A stretch of DNA of 64,000 bases, taken from the NCBI RefSeq assembly GCF_014876185.1, contig NZ_JADALJ010000002.1:1-64000 (forward strand). Direction: 5' to 3'. The notes under the pieces were generated by a model. It saw only the letters and a list, made by a program, of their open reading frames with translations, searched no databases and was not told where the DNA came from. Of this stretch, positions 35,004 through 43,536 are shown piece by piece. The position numbers and the translations under genes are program-made. Within the stretch, counting starts at the first letter, position 1. The number at the start of each line of letters is the position of its first letter. The stretch is from Rufibacter sp. LB8. GTDB taxonomy: Bacteria > Bacteroidota > Bacteroidia > Cytophagales > Hymenobacteraceae.

Positions 35004-35672
35004 CTATTGCGGATGCTCTTGCAGCCACGCATCCAACTCCTGCTTTTCCTTTTGCTGCTCATCCATGATTTTCTGAGCCATGGCTTTTATTTCCGGTGCC
35101 TTCGCCTGAGGCAGATAAACTTTTACCATGTCAATACCGCTTTGGTGGTGCATACTCATCAGGCTCGCAAAATGATGGTCGGTGGTACCAGCCATATTAT
35201 GGTTCATGTTGCCCATCATGCTTTTCATAGGCTGCATCATCTTCATGGTAGCAGCGGTATCGCCAGTTGCGGACTGGTTGTTTTGAGCAAAATCTCTTAA
35301 TCTGTCCTGCTCTTCCTTTTGCTTCGGCTGGCTCTTTTTAGCCATGTTGACGAGCATTGTATCACTCCCATTGCTTTCCTCTTCCTGGGCCATCTTAATC
35401 GCTCCTTCGTGGTGGGTGGCCATTAAATTGGCAAAATCCACATCCGGATTTCCGGTCATTTTGACCTCCTGCATTGCCGTCATATTCTCGTGCATCAGGT
35501 CCATCATCTCATTTGACTTCCCAGCTTCCATGTTGTGGCCGGAATGGTCTTCTGTTTTCTCCTTATCGGAGGCCACTTCCGTTTCACCGGAGTTTTGGCT
35601 ACAGGCGGTAAAGAACAAGGAGGCCCCGCAAAGCATCGCCACCCACTTAGAATTAAACTTATTGTTTTTCAT
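35004..35672 (-). CDS. DUF305 lipoprotein, two repeats
   Basis: 222 residues with a lipoprotein signal ending at TAC, a His/Glu-rich linker (DHSGHNMEAG), and two DUF305 units: LMATHHEGAIKMA and LMSMHHQSGIDMV. Rich in Met between the units (MKMMQPMKSMMGNM). Close paralogue at 62405-63079 in the same orientation next to a Csp gene. Likely a periplasmic or surface metal-binding protein. Confidence 0.82.
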   Translation of the reverse strand: MKNNKFNSKWVAMLCGASLFFTACSQNSGETEVASDKEKTEDHSGHNMEAGKSNEMMDLMHENMTAMQEVKMTGNPDVDFANLMATHHEGAIKMAQEEESNGSDTMLVNMAKKSQPKQKEEQDRLRDFAQNNQSATGDTAATMKMMQPMKSMMGNMNHNMAGTTDHHFASLMSMHHQSGIDMVKVYLPQAKAPEIKAMAQKIMDEQQKEKQELDAWLQEHPQ

Positions 35673-35897
35673 AGCCTTTGTTTAGAGATTAAAATGTAAA
35701 TCTTATGGGAAAAAGAAGATATGCTGCCGGCAGAAATAGAGGTGATCACCTAGTATAAGCTCACCTATCGTAGTAGCATTTTTAATTTCATGAAGAACTT
35801 ATTCTAGCACATCAATTACTTTCTCATCCTTAGTTCAAGAGAACCCTGATGGAGGTTTGTCTCGGTAAACAGCATCAGAACTATGTTTGGAAATAAA

Positions 35898-36353
35898 TTA
35901 TTCTTCATCCATTCTTTTCAGGATAGCCTTCATTTCGGCAATTTCCTTCACTTGGGACTTGATGATTTCGTCAGCCAGTTTTTTCAATTCAGGGTCACTG
36001 ATATTGGCTTTTTGGCTAACCATGATGGCGGAAGAGTGATGAGGGATCATTGCCTTCATGTATTGCTCGTCAGCAACTAAGACTTGGTTTCTTAAAAAAA
36101 GCAGGGCTACAATAAACACAATAGCGCTTGACGCATAAATTATCATGTTTAACTTTTTATCTTCATACATGTTCCGCATCATCAATAACATTACTACGGC
36201 CATAGGCGCTACCATCAATAAGGTAGTATAGACCCTTGTAGCACTTAGATAAATATGTTCTACTTGGTCCACATTTAAGAACATTACCGCGTACATGATT
36301 GCAAACGATACTGTTAGCATGTAAAAGAACTTCTTATAATGGTTGTTTTTCAT
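35898..36353 (-). CDS. Membrane-anchored DUF305 protein
   Basis: 151 residues with three N-terminal hydrophobic segments, then one DUF305 unit (YMKAMIPHHSSAIMVSQ and ADEIIKSQVKEIAEM). Differs from the lipoprotein DUF305 members by this membrane module. Role unknown; probably presents the DUF305 unit in the periplasm. Confidence 0.78.
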   Translation of the reverse strand: MKNNHYKKFFYMLTVSFAIMYAVMFLNVDQVEHIYLSATRVYTTLLMVAPMAVVMLLMMRNMYEDKKLNMIIYASSAIVFIVALLFLRNQVLVADEQYMKAMIPHHSSAIMVSQKANISDPELKKLADEIIKSQVKEIAEMKAILKRMDEE

Positions 36354-36951
36354 TTGGAGTAGTTGTTTCTATCCTGAATCATATTTTGCCAATTCCCAAT
36401 TCCCTCTTTGGTGCATAGCTTATTGTAGCCCTATATATTAGAATACAGCTATACTCTTTGGATAAGCGTTTTATACGAAGTGCTCAGGGACTAGTTATTT
36501 AGGGCGGATAGAGCAAAAGGATTTAAAATATGGAATTGTGGTTTTCTAGCCAATAAATGCCCATAAATAGGGAGACAGGAGATAACCACTATATTAATCT
36601 GCATTATTATATCATCCTTTTCTTAAATTATACAAATAGATTCCCCCATCATTTAGCCTCAGAAGCTCTATCGGTAGTACATGGTGTCATTTTACTTTAT
36701 AAAGACGCTCCTCCGAATTAATATAATAGGCATAAGTATCCAAAGGCTCCTGTACCCCTGCTGCTGATGGAGATAAAATATTGAAAGATGAAGCATCTTT
36801 GGTCGGTGGTCCCATAACAGTAAAGTTTGCTGAAAAAGTACAACAACGCCCAAATTATATAAATCTAATCAAGGATAATTAAAAACATATATTTCCCTAT
36901 AGGGTAAAACTATAGAGTTTACAATGTTAAAAAACCTAACTAATTACTACC
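36354..36951 (+). promoter_or_regulatory. Intergenic region with shared Csp upstream motif
   Basis: No gene seen. CAAGGATAATTAAAAACATA begins at 36870, 82 nt before the Csp start. CAAGGACTGTACAAAACATA (61859) and CAAGGATTGTATAAAACTTA (63549) sit 83 and 75 nt before the other two Csp genes. The palindrome CCCTATAGGG (36895-36904) lies just after. A shared regulator is likely. Confidence 0.5.
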
Positions 36952-37281
36952 ATGCACAATTCTCAATATCAATCCGTTATACAAGCCCTTAATGCTTGTG
37001 CTGCTGCCTGTGACCATTGTTACGATGCCTGTTTACAGGAGCAGGATGTTAAAATGATGGCCCGCTGTATTCGCCTGGACCGTGATTGCTCCGACATCTG
37101 TAAGCTTACCGCCAGCGCATTGGCACGCAATTCAGAAGTAGCTAAAACACTGTTGCAAGCCTGTGCCGATATCTGCCGGGAATGTGGAATTGAATGCGCA
37201 AACCATAAACACATGCAGCATTGTTTAGAGTGTGCAGAAGCTTGTAAAGCCTGTGAAGAAGCCTGCCGGAGCGCGTTATAA
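36952..37281 (+). CDS. Four-helix-bundle copper-storage protein (Csp3-like), 1
   Basis: 109 residues, no signal peptide, 16 Cys on helical faces (ACAAACDHCYDAC, CIRLDRDCSDIC, ACADICRECGIEC, HCLECAEACKACEEAC). This is the pattern of cytosolic Csp proteins, which store many Cu(I) ions inside a four-helix bundle. Two paralogues at 61942 and 63624. A single gene with its own terminator. Confidence 0.88.
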   Translation: MHNSQYQSVIQALNACAAACDHCYDACLQEQDVKMMARCIRLDRDCSDICKLTASALARNSEVAKTLLQACADICRECGIECANHKHMQHCLECAEACKACEEACRSAL

Positions 37282-37300
37282 TTTAATGTACCAATACTGA

Positions 37301-37340
37301 AGGGATGTAAATGGCAATATTACTGCCTATTTACATCCCT
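37301..37340 (+). terminator. Terminator-like hairpin after Csp gene
   Basis: A 12-bp stem (AGGGATGTAAAT / ATTTACATCCCT) extended inward by GGCA/TGCC, followed by AT-rich sequence with a T-run 15-20 nt later. Confidence 0.65.
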
Positions 37341-37613
37341 ATTTAGTTAAAAACTTTTTTTCAAGAAGTACAGATTACTCATTTGAGATTCACTTTCAAA
37401 ATCATAATGGCATTTTCTAGAAAGTCTTTATGTCTTTGATTATTGTATTCTGTTAATTATCCTGCTCAACTGATATTTCCCTAAAAGCCATTTGAAGTGA
37501 TGTGTGCGCTTCCTAAAGACACCATAAAATATATAAGTCTAATCCTTAATTGTGCAAAACTAATCATGAAGGTATAAGTAAGATAATAGTATTTTGACTT
37601 ATAAAAATCTACT

Positions 37614-38249
37614 ATGAATATGAAAAATTTATTATCCTTTCGGTTAGGCTTGGTACTTCTTTCCGCTTCATTGCTTTTAACATCTTGTGATGATGAAGAT
37701 GATGGGCTTGCGATTCAACCTCATGACCAAAATGCAATGATGTCTATTATGCATAGCATGATGGATAAAATGGAAGCTATGTCCATGAACGAAGACCCTG
37801 ATATTGCCTTTGCCCGAATGATGATTATGCACCACCAGGGAGCCATTGACATGTCAAATGAAGAATTAAATACTGGAGATGATGCAACCATCAGAGCCAT
37901 GGCTCAGAAGATAAAAGAGGAGCAGCAGAAAGAAATAGCGGAATTGCAGGCTTTTATCACCTCTTATCAGCCTGACCAGCCAGCCGACAACACTTTCAAT
38001 ATGGAGCTGATGAGTTCAATGGAAAAATCTGGTAAACAGAGCGACTTGCAGGTATTGACCGGAGACACAGACCAGGACTTTGCCCAACTAATGAGTGTAC
38101 ACCACCAATCCGCTATTGAGAACTCCAGGTCTGTAATGGAGCATGGCACCAGCGCCGAAATCAAAGAAATGGCACATATGATGATAAACGCTCAGATGGC
38201 GGAGATTCAGGAATTGCAAGAATGGCTGTTGGCTAATAAAAGCTACTAA
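37614..38249 (+). CDS. DUF305 lipoprotein, two repeats
   Basis: 211 residues, lipoprotein signal ending at TSC, then two DUF305 units (MIMHHQGAIDMS, MSVHHQSAIENS). It is very similar to the gene at 21237, including DEDDGLAIQPHDQNAMMSIMH. The segment ATTGTGCAAAACTAA at about 37549-37563 resembles the Csp upstream motif. It ends in a strong terminator and lies just before an oxidase gene. Confidence 0.82.
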   Translation: MNMKNLLSFRLGLVLLSASLLLTSCDDEDDGLAIQPHDQNAMMSIMHSMMDKMEAMSMNEDPDIAFARMMIMHHQGAIDMSNEELNTGDDATIRAMAQKIKEEQQKEIAELQAFITSYQPDQPADNTFNMELMSSMEKSGKQSDLQVLTGDTDQDFAQLMSVHHQSAIENSRSVMEHGTSAEIKEMAHMMINAQMAEIQELQEWLLANKSY

Positions 38250-38263
38250 CGTTTAATCTGATT

Positions 38264-38301
38264 AAAAAAACGTCTCCGCCATAAAGCAGAGACGTTTTTT
38301 T
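38264..38301 (+). terminator. Rho-independent terminator
   Basis: A 13-bp stem, AAAAAAACGTCTC (38264-38276) / GAGACGTTTTTTT (38289-38301), directly after the DUF305 gene. Confidence 0.85.
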
Positions 38302-38326
38302 ATATAAATTATGTAAGGACCTGAAT

Positions 38327-40822
38327 ATGAAAAAACTCACTCCCCCGGTTGTAGCACTGGTTATATTACTTTTAATGTTTGGAAAAGAGGCGACTGCCCA
38401 AACTGATACCGTTACCTATCACATCTCCATTAGCCAGAAAAATGTAAATATTGCTGGTAAAGAGAGTATGGGCCTGACCATAAACGGGTCTATCCCAGGA
38501 CCTACGTTGCGGTTTCCTGAAGGAGGCTACGCTGTCATATACGTCAAAAATGAGATGGATGTGGAAACTTCCGTGCACTGGCATGGCTTGCTGCTGCCTA
38601 ATTTCCAGGATGGTGTTCCTTATCTGACCACACCTCCCATTGAACCGGGCAAAACCCTTAAATATGAGTTTGCCTTAAGGCATGCGGGCACCTATTGGTA
38701 CCACTCCCACACCGGCCTGCAGGAACAGTCTGGCGTATATGGTTCCATTGTTATCGAACCCAAAGAAAAAACGTTGGACTACGCCCGAGACTTTTTCGTG
38801 GTTCTGTCTGACTGGACTTATGAAAAGCCAAAGAATGTCTTGAAGAACCTGAAACGCGGGCTAGAGATCTATGATATACAGAAAGGTACGTCAACCCCGC
38901 TGGGCATGGTCATAGCAAGGGGGGCCTTGGGGGCGCAGCTTGACTTCTGGAGGCAACGGATGGAAGGGGCCGATATAGCCGATATTTACTACCCTGCTTT
39001 TCTTACCAACGGTCAACCTGTGCAGGAATACCCGGAGTTTACACCGGGTGAGAAAGTAAGGCTACGCATCATAAATGCCGCCGCCTCCAGCCAATTCTGG
39101 CTGACCTTCGGCGGAGAAGAACCGCTGCTGGTAGCCGCCGACGGTTTGGATGTAGTGCCTGTGCAACGGAACAAGACATTCATTGCCGTAGCTGAAACCT
39201 ATGATTTCATTGTCACTATTCCGCAAAACGGCAGAATGGAGGTAAGGGCTACCGTGCAGGATGGCTCCGGTCAAACAAGCGCCTTCTTCGGGAAAGGTCC
39301 TGCCCTTAGCGCGCCAGATGTGCCCCGGCCAGATAAAGTAGCCATGATGCAGCAAATGGCCGGGATGAAAATGAGAATGGGGGCTCCTGCCTCCAAGTTC
39401 AATCCGGGCAAGGAAGAACCTGTTGAAATGATGAACAAGTGGGGGATGCAGATGGAAGGAGAAATGGCCATGGGGCAAATGGGCGGAATGAATCACGACC
39501 CGGCTAATGTTGGCAAGATGCAGAAAGGGAGAAAAGATGGGATGAGTAATTCTAAAGATTCTCTGGCCACCTCTAAAACAAGCCATGCCAACATGTCCCA
39601 CCAAGGAGCAAACCGGCAGGCAAACAAGATGGAAATGGAAAAATCGGGGGAGAAAATAAAAACGGATTCGGTGTCCGCTAGTGGAATGGACCATGGGAAG
39701 AATACTGCCTCCATGAGAAAATCAGCCACAAGCTCCGGAATGCCTATGGCAGGGATGGGTCAGGAAAGTAGTGAGCAAGGCATGGCCGGCATGGGCATGT
39801 TCGCTGAATACAACTATGATTACTTAAAATCGCGGGAGAAAACAGATTTCCCAACCGGTAAACCGGTTAAGGAAATGGTGCTGAACCTAACCGGTAACAT
39901 GGTGCGCTACATTTGGAGCCTGAACGGAGTGCCCTTAAAAGAAGCGGACAAAATAAAAATCAACAAAGGCGAAGTAACGCGCATTACCCTTAACAACCTG
40001 ACCATGATGCACCACCCCATGCACTTGCACGGGCATTTTTTCAGGGTTATCAACGGGAACGGAGAATATTCCCCTCTGAAGCATACCGTAAACGTGGCTC
40101 CCATGCAAAAGGTAGTCATTGAATTTGATGCCAATGAGTACGGCGACTGGTTCTTCCACTGCCATGTCCTGTACCACATGGACGCGGGCATGGCACGGGT
40201 CTTTAGTTACGGTACCCCCAGGGACGAAAGGCTGGAACGCTATCCTCTATCTATCCTCACAAACAAAAGCAATCATTTTTTTACCTGGGGTGTCGTTGAC
40301 GCAGCCTCCCATATGACTGAACTTAACCTCGTGTCCTCCAACATAAGGAACCAGTTTGTTTTAAACGCAGAATACGGTTGGAATAAGAACCTGGAAGCAG
40401 AATTTACCTACGGGCGGTTCCTATATGACTACCTCAGTGTTTTCGGAGGCGTCAACGTGGAAAACGAAGAGGACAATAGCCTTGACGAAATACAACCCAC
40501 GGCCATTGTAGGCTTCAGGTACTTAACTCCGTACCTTTTTAACCTGGACGTTCGGATTGACAACAAACTCCGGCCCCAGGTAAGCTTAGCCCGGGAGGTA
40601 CTTGTATTCCCCCGGACTTTCCTGTTCGGGGAGTTTGAATACCAAGCTGACTTTGGTTGGGTAAAAGATACGCGAGAAGGCAATGTAAGCAGCGGAGATG
40701 GTTACACGAGGGAAATAGTCTGGAGAATCGGTTCTGAATATCTTATCTCTAAAACCTTCTCGCTTATGGCAAACTATGATAACAGGTTTGGTGCGGGGGG
40801 AGGATTGACCGTCAGGTTCTAA
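38327..40822 (+). CDS. Multicopper oxidase fused to outer-membrane barrel-like domain, 2
   Basis: 831 residues with a signal peptide (to about TAQ). Copper motifs: SVHWHGLLLP, YWYHSHTG, HHPMHLHGHFF, FHCHVLYHMDAGM. The Met/His-rich insertion is longer than in the other fusion (about residues 340-490, with MDHGK, MGGMNHD, HANMSHQ). The C-terminal ~200 residues are strand-rich and end in GGGLTVRF, consistent with an outer-membrane barrel. Expected role is Cu(I) oxidation. The two fusions are clearly diverged, so this is an old duplication or separate acquisition. Confidence 0.88.
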   Translation: MKKLTPPVVALVILLLMFGKEATAQTDTVTYHISISQKNVNIAGKESMGLTINGSIPGPTLRFPEGGYAVIYVKNEMDVETSVHWHGLLLPNFQDGVPYLTTPPIEPGKTLKYEFALRHAGTYWYHSHTGLQEQSGVYGSIVIEPKEKTLDYARDFFVVLSDWTYEKPKNVLKNLKRGLEIYDIQKGTSTPLGMVIARGALGAQLDFWRQRMEGADIADIYYPAFLTNGQPVQEYPEFTPGEKVRLRIINAAASSQFWLTFGGEEPLLVAADGLDVVPVQRNKTFIAVAETYDFIVTIPQNGRMEVRATVQDGSGQTSAFFGKGPALSAPDVPRPDKVAMMQQMAGMKMRMGAPASKFNPGKEEPVEMMNKWGMQMEGEMAMGQMGGMNHDPANVGKMQKGRKDGMSNSKDSLATSKTSHANMSHQGANRQANKMEMEKSGEKIKTDSVSASGMDHGKNTASMRKSATSSGMPMAGMGQESSEQGMAGMGMFAEYNYDYLKSREKTDFPTGKPVKEMVLNLTGNMVRYIWSLNGVPLKEADKIKINKGEVTRITLNNLTMMHHPMHLHGHFFRVINGNGEYSPLKHTVNVAPMQKVVIEFDANEYGDWFFHCHVLYHMDAGMARVFSYGTPRDERLERYPLSILTNKSNHFFTWGVVDAASHMTELNLVSSNIRNQFVLNAEYGWNKNLEAEFTYGRFLYDYLSVFGGVNVENEEDNSLDEIQPTAIVGFRYLTPYLFNLDVRIDNKLRPQVSLAREVLVFPRTFLFGEFEYQADFGWVKDTREGNVSSGDGYTREIVWRIGSEYLISKTFSLMANYDNRFGAGGGLTVRF

Positions 40823-41053
40823 AGGGACAGTTATTAGGGTCTATCAGTAGTTCAAGGGAAACTATAATGGCTGTACGGAAAGACAACAATAGTCAATCGT
40901 TTTTTCAGATGAACAAAATAGTATAACGCTTTTTAAAAATTATGTCACACATTAACCTAAGTCAATGGGTATTTTTATGAAAGAAAGCTGAGTGCCTAAA
41001 TGAGTACTTGTGCCATATGTCTTAGTTGAAAACCAAACAATAATTGAACGATT

Positions 41054-41266
41054 ATGGAAACTCTGAAATTTAAAACCAATATCAAATGCGGTGGATGTAT
41101 AGCCACTGTTACCCCCTTCCTAAACAGTGAAAAAAGTGTGGAGAAGTGGCAAGTAGACACTAATAACCCTGATAAAATTTTAACTGTCGAAGGAAGTACC
41201 GTAAGCGAGCAGGAAGTAGTAGAGGCGGTTGAGAAAGCTGGCTTCAAAATAGAGCCACTTCAATAG
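41054..41266 (+). CDS. Small HMA metallochaperone (CopZ-like), 1
   Basis: 70 residues, a single HMA domain with KCGGC near the start (TNIKCGGCIATVTPFL) and the beta-alpha-beta pattern ending EKAGFKIEPLQ. Such proteins carry Cu(I) to P-type ATPases. It lies 95 nt ahead of the CopB-type ATPase gene but a terminator separates them. Confidence 0.82.
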   Translation: METLKFKTNIKCGGCIATVTPFLNSEKSVEKWQVDTNNPDKILTVEGSTVSEQEVVEAVEKAGFKIEPLQ

Positions 41267-41290
41267 AGCCACTTTAATAGAAGAGCAGAA

Positions 41291-41323
41291 ACAAAGGGGT
41301 AATCTACAAAATTACCCCTTTGT
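41291..41323 (+). terminator. Rho-independent terminator
   Basis: 13-bp stem ACAAAGGGGTAAT (41291-41303) / ATTACCCCTTTGT (41311-41323), then a run of T. Confidence 0.85.
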
Positions 41324-41361
41324 TTTTTATTCCGAATCATCCTCAATTAAACCCGTAGACT

Positions 41362-43467
41362 ATGGACCACTCCCATCATAACCACCATCCGAACAACGAA
41401 AGGAATGCTAAAGGCACAGAGGCAGCGGAGAAAATAGCCGAGAAAACCTTACATGCCCATAACCGGGCGATACCCAACGAGGGACAGCACCCTTCTGGGC
41501 ACGGGGAGCACGGCCACGACCATCATGCCATGATGATCGATGATTTCCGGAAAAGGTTTTGGGTCTCTCTGCTACTATCGGTACCGGTCATCATCATTAG
41601 CCCGATGGTACAGGATATTTTGGGGTACCGGCTGGAAATACCCTTTAACATGTACATCGCCTTTGTCCTGTCTTCTGTCATCTTCTTTTACGGGGGGTGG
41701 CCGTTCCTGACCGGTTTTAGGGATGAGGTAAAGAAGGGGGCTCCCGGCATGATGACGTTGATTGCAATTGCAATAACGGTAGCTTACCTCTACAGTACCG
41801 CTATCGTCTTCGGACTGGAGGGAATGGATTTTTTTTGGGAACTGGCTACCCTCATCGTCATCATGCTCTTGGGCCACTGGATAGAAATGAAATCCGTTTT
41901 AGGAGCTTCCCGCGCCTTGGAGCTGTTGGTTAGTCTCATGCCCTCCGAAGCGCATGTCATAAGAGGGGGGGAAACAGTAGATGTCAGGATTGATGCCCTG
42001 CAAAAAAACGACCTGATACTGATAAAGCCAGGCGAGAAGATCCCGGCTGATGGCCTTATAGAGGAGGGGGAAAGCTATGTGAATGAAAGCATGCTCACCG
42101 GCGAAAGCAAGCCCGCGCAGAAGGTAAAAGACGATAAGGTGATAGGGGGCTCCATAAATGGGACCGGCTCTCTGAAAGTAAAGGTGCAAGGAACCGGTGA
42201 AGAGAGCTACTTGAACAAAGTCATCAGCCTGGTGCAGGAAGCCCAGAAAACTAAATCAGACACGCAGCACCTGGCGGATAAAGCCGCCCGTTGGTTGACG
42301 TATATCGCCCTCTTCTCAGGTTTTGCCACCTTTACCGTTTGGCTCTTGATTGGAGCAGAATTGGCCTTTGCCCTGGAGCGGATGGTGACGGTAATGGTAA
42401 TCTCCTGTCCGCATGCGCTCGGTTTAGCGGTACCTTTGGTAGTAGCCATATCTACGGCAATTTCCGCTAAAAACGGCCTGTTAATCCGGAACCGGACGGC
42501 CTTTGAAAACTCCCGCAAGATAACCACTATCATCTTCGATAAAACCGGTACGCTTACCGAAGGCTCCCACCAACTGGCCCGGATTATTTCCTTCCATCCG
42601 GCCTATCCGGAAAAAGAGCTGCTGCGACTTGCCGCTGGGGTGGAGCAAAATTCAGAACATTATATTTCCCAAGGCATCTTAAAGCAGGTAAAGGCGGAAA
42701 ATATTACCATTCCCACTGCAGAAAGCTTCAATTACCTGCCTGGAAAAGGTTTGGAAGGCACCGTGGAGGGCAGGTCAGTAAAGGTAGTAGGCCCTAATTA
42801 TATTTCAGAATTCGGTATTCAGGTTCCGGAAAGCGATGCGGAGGAAGGGGTAGAAACGGTAGTCTATGTGTTGATAGATGAAACGGTAGCTGGCTTTATC
42901 AGCCTGAGGGATAAGATTCGTCCGGAATCCGCCGAGGCAATAAGGATCCTCAAGGCCAACGGCATCAAGAACCTTTTACTGACCGGTGATAATGACCGGG
43001 TGGCGAAGAGCGTGAGCGACACCTTGCAGATGGATGGCTTTCTGGCCAACGTATTACCCCATCAGAAGCAGGAGAAGATAAAGGAATTACAAGCCAAGGG
43101 TGAATTTGTGGCTATGACTGGCGACGGAATCAATGATGCCCCAGCATTGGCGCAAGCGGATGTGGGTATTGCTGTTGGCTCCGGAACAGATGTTGCTGCT
43201 GAAACCGCCGATATTATCCTGGTCAACAGCAACCCAAAGGATATTGCTTCTTTGATTCTTTTCGGCAAAGCTACTTACCGTAAGATGATTCAGAATATCA
43301 TATGGGCCACTGCCTATAACGTCATAGCTTTGCCTTTGGCGGCAGGAGTTTTATATAAACAGGGTATTATGGTATCACCGGCCATCGGAGCCGCTTTGAT
43401 GAGCATGAGTACGGTTATTGTGGCCATCAACGCCCAGTTGTTACGGAACCAGATTAAAAACCAATAG
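41362..43467 (+). CDS. copB: CopB-type heavy-metal P-type ATPase (CPH)
   Basis: 701 residues. The N-terminus is His-rich ([17 protein letters not shown]) in place of an HMA domain. The membrane metal motif is CPH (349-351), the phosphorylated Asp is in DKTGT (393-397), and TGES and [10 protein letters not shown] are present. CPH and a His-rich N-terminus identify the CopB (P1B-3) class, which exports copper (Cu(II) or Cu(I), depending on species) from the cytoplasm. Converges on the CopA-type gene with a shared terminator. Confidence 0.9.
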   Translation: MDHSHHNHHPNNERNAKGTEAAEKIAEKTLHAHNRAIPNEGQHPSGHGEHGHDHHAMMIDDFRKRFWVSLLLSVPVIIISPMVQDILGYRLEIPFNMYIAFVLSSVIFFYGGWPFLTGFRDEVKKGAPGMMTLIAIAITVAYLYSTAIVFGLEGMDFFWELATLIVIMLLGHWIEMKSVLGASRALELLVSLMPSEAHVIRGGETVDVRIDALQKNDLILIKPGEKIPADGLIEEGESYVNESMLTGESKPAQKVKDDKVIGGSINGTGSLKVKVQGTGEESYLNKVISLVQEAQKTKSDTQHLADKAARWLTYIALFSGFATFTVWLLIGAELAFALERMVTVMVISCPHALGLAVPLVVAISTAISAKNGLLIRNRTAFENSRKITTIIFDKTGTLTEGSHQLARIISFHPAYPEKELLRLAAGVEQNSEHYISQGILKQVKAENITIPTAESFNYLPGKGLEGTVEGRSVKVVGPNYISEFGIQVPESDAEEGVETVVYVLIDETVAGFISLRDKIRPESAEAIRILKANGIKNLLLTGDNDRVAKSVSDTLQMDGFLANVLPHQKQEKIKELQAKGEFVAMTGDGINDAPALAQADVGIAVGSGTDVAAETADIILVNSNPKDIASLILFGKATYRKMIQNIIWATAYNVIALPLAAGVLYKQGIMVSPAIGAALMSMSTVIVAINAQLLRNQIKNQ

Positions 43468-43471
43468 ATTT

Positions 43472-43512
43472 AAAAGCCTAGGGCCTGCCAGTCTGACCAG
43501 CCCTAGGCTTTT
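43472..43512. terminator. Bidirectional terminator between the two ATPase genes
   Basis: 13-bp perfect stem AAAAGCCTAGGGC (43472-43484) / GCCCTAGGCTTTT (43500-43512). Confidence 0.85.
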
Positions 43513-43536
43513 ACAATTGGGAAACGCATTATAAAC

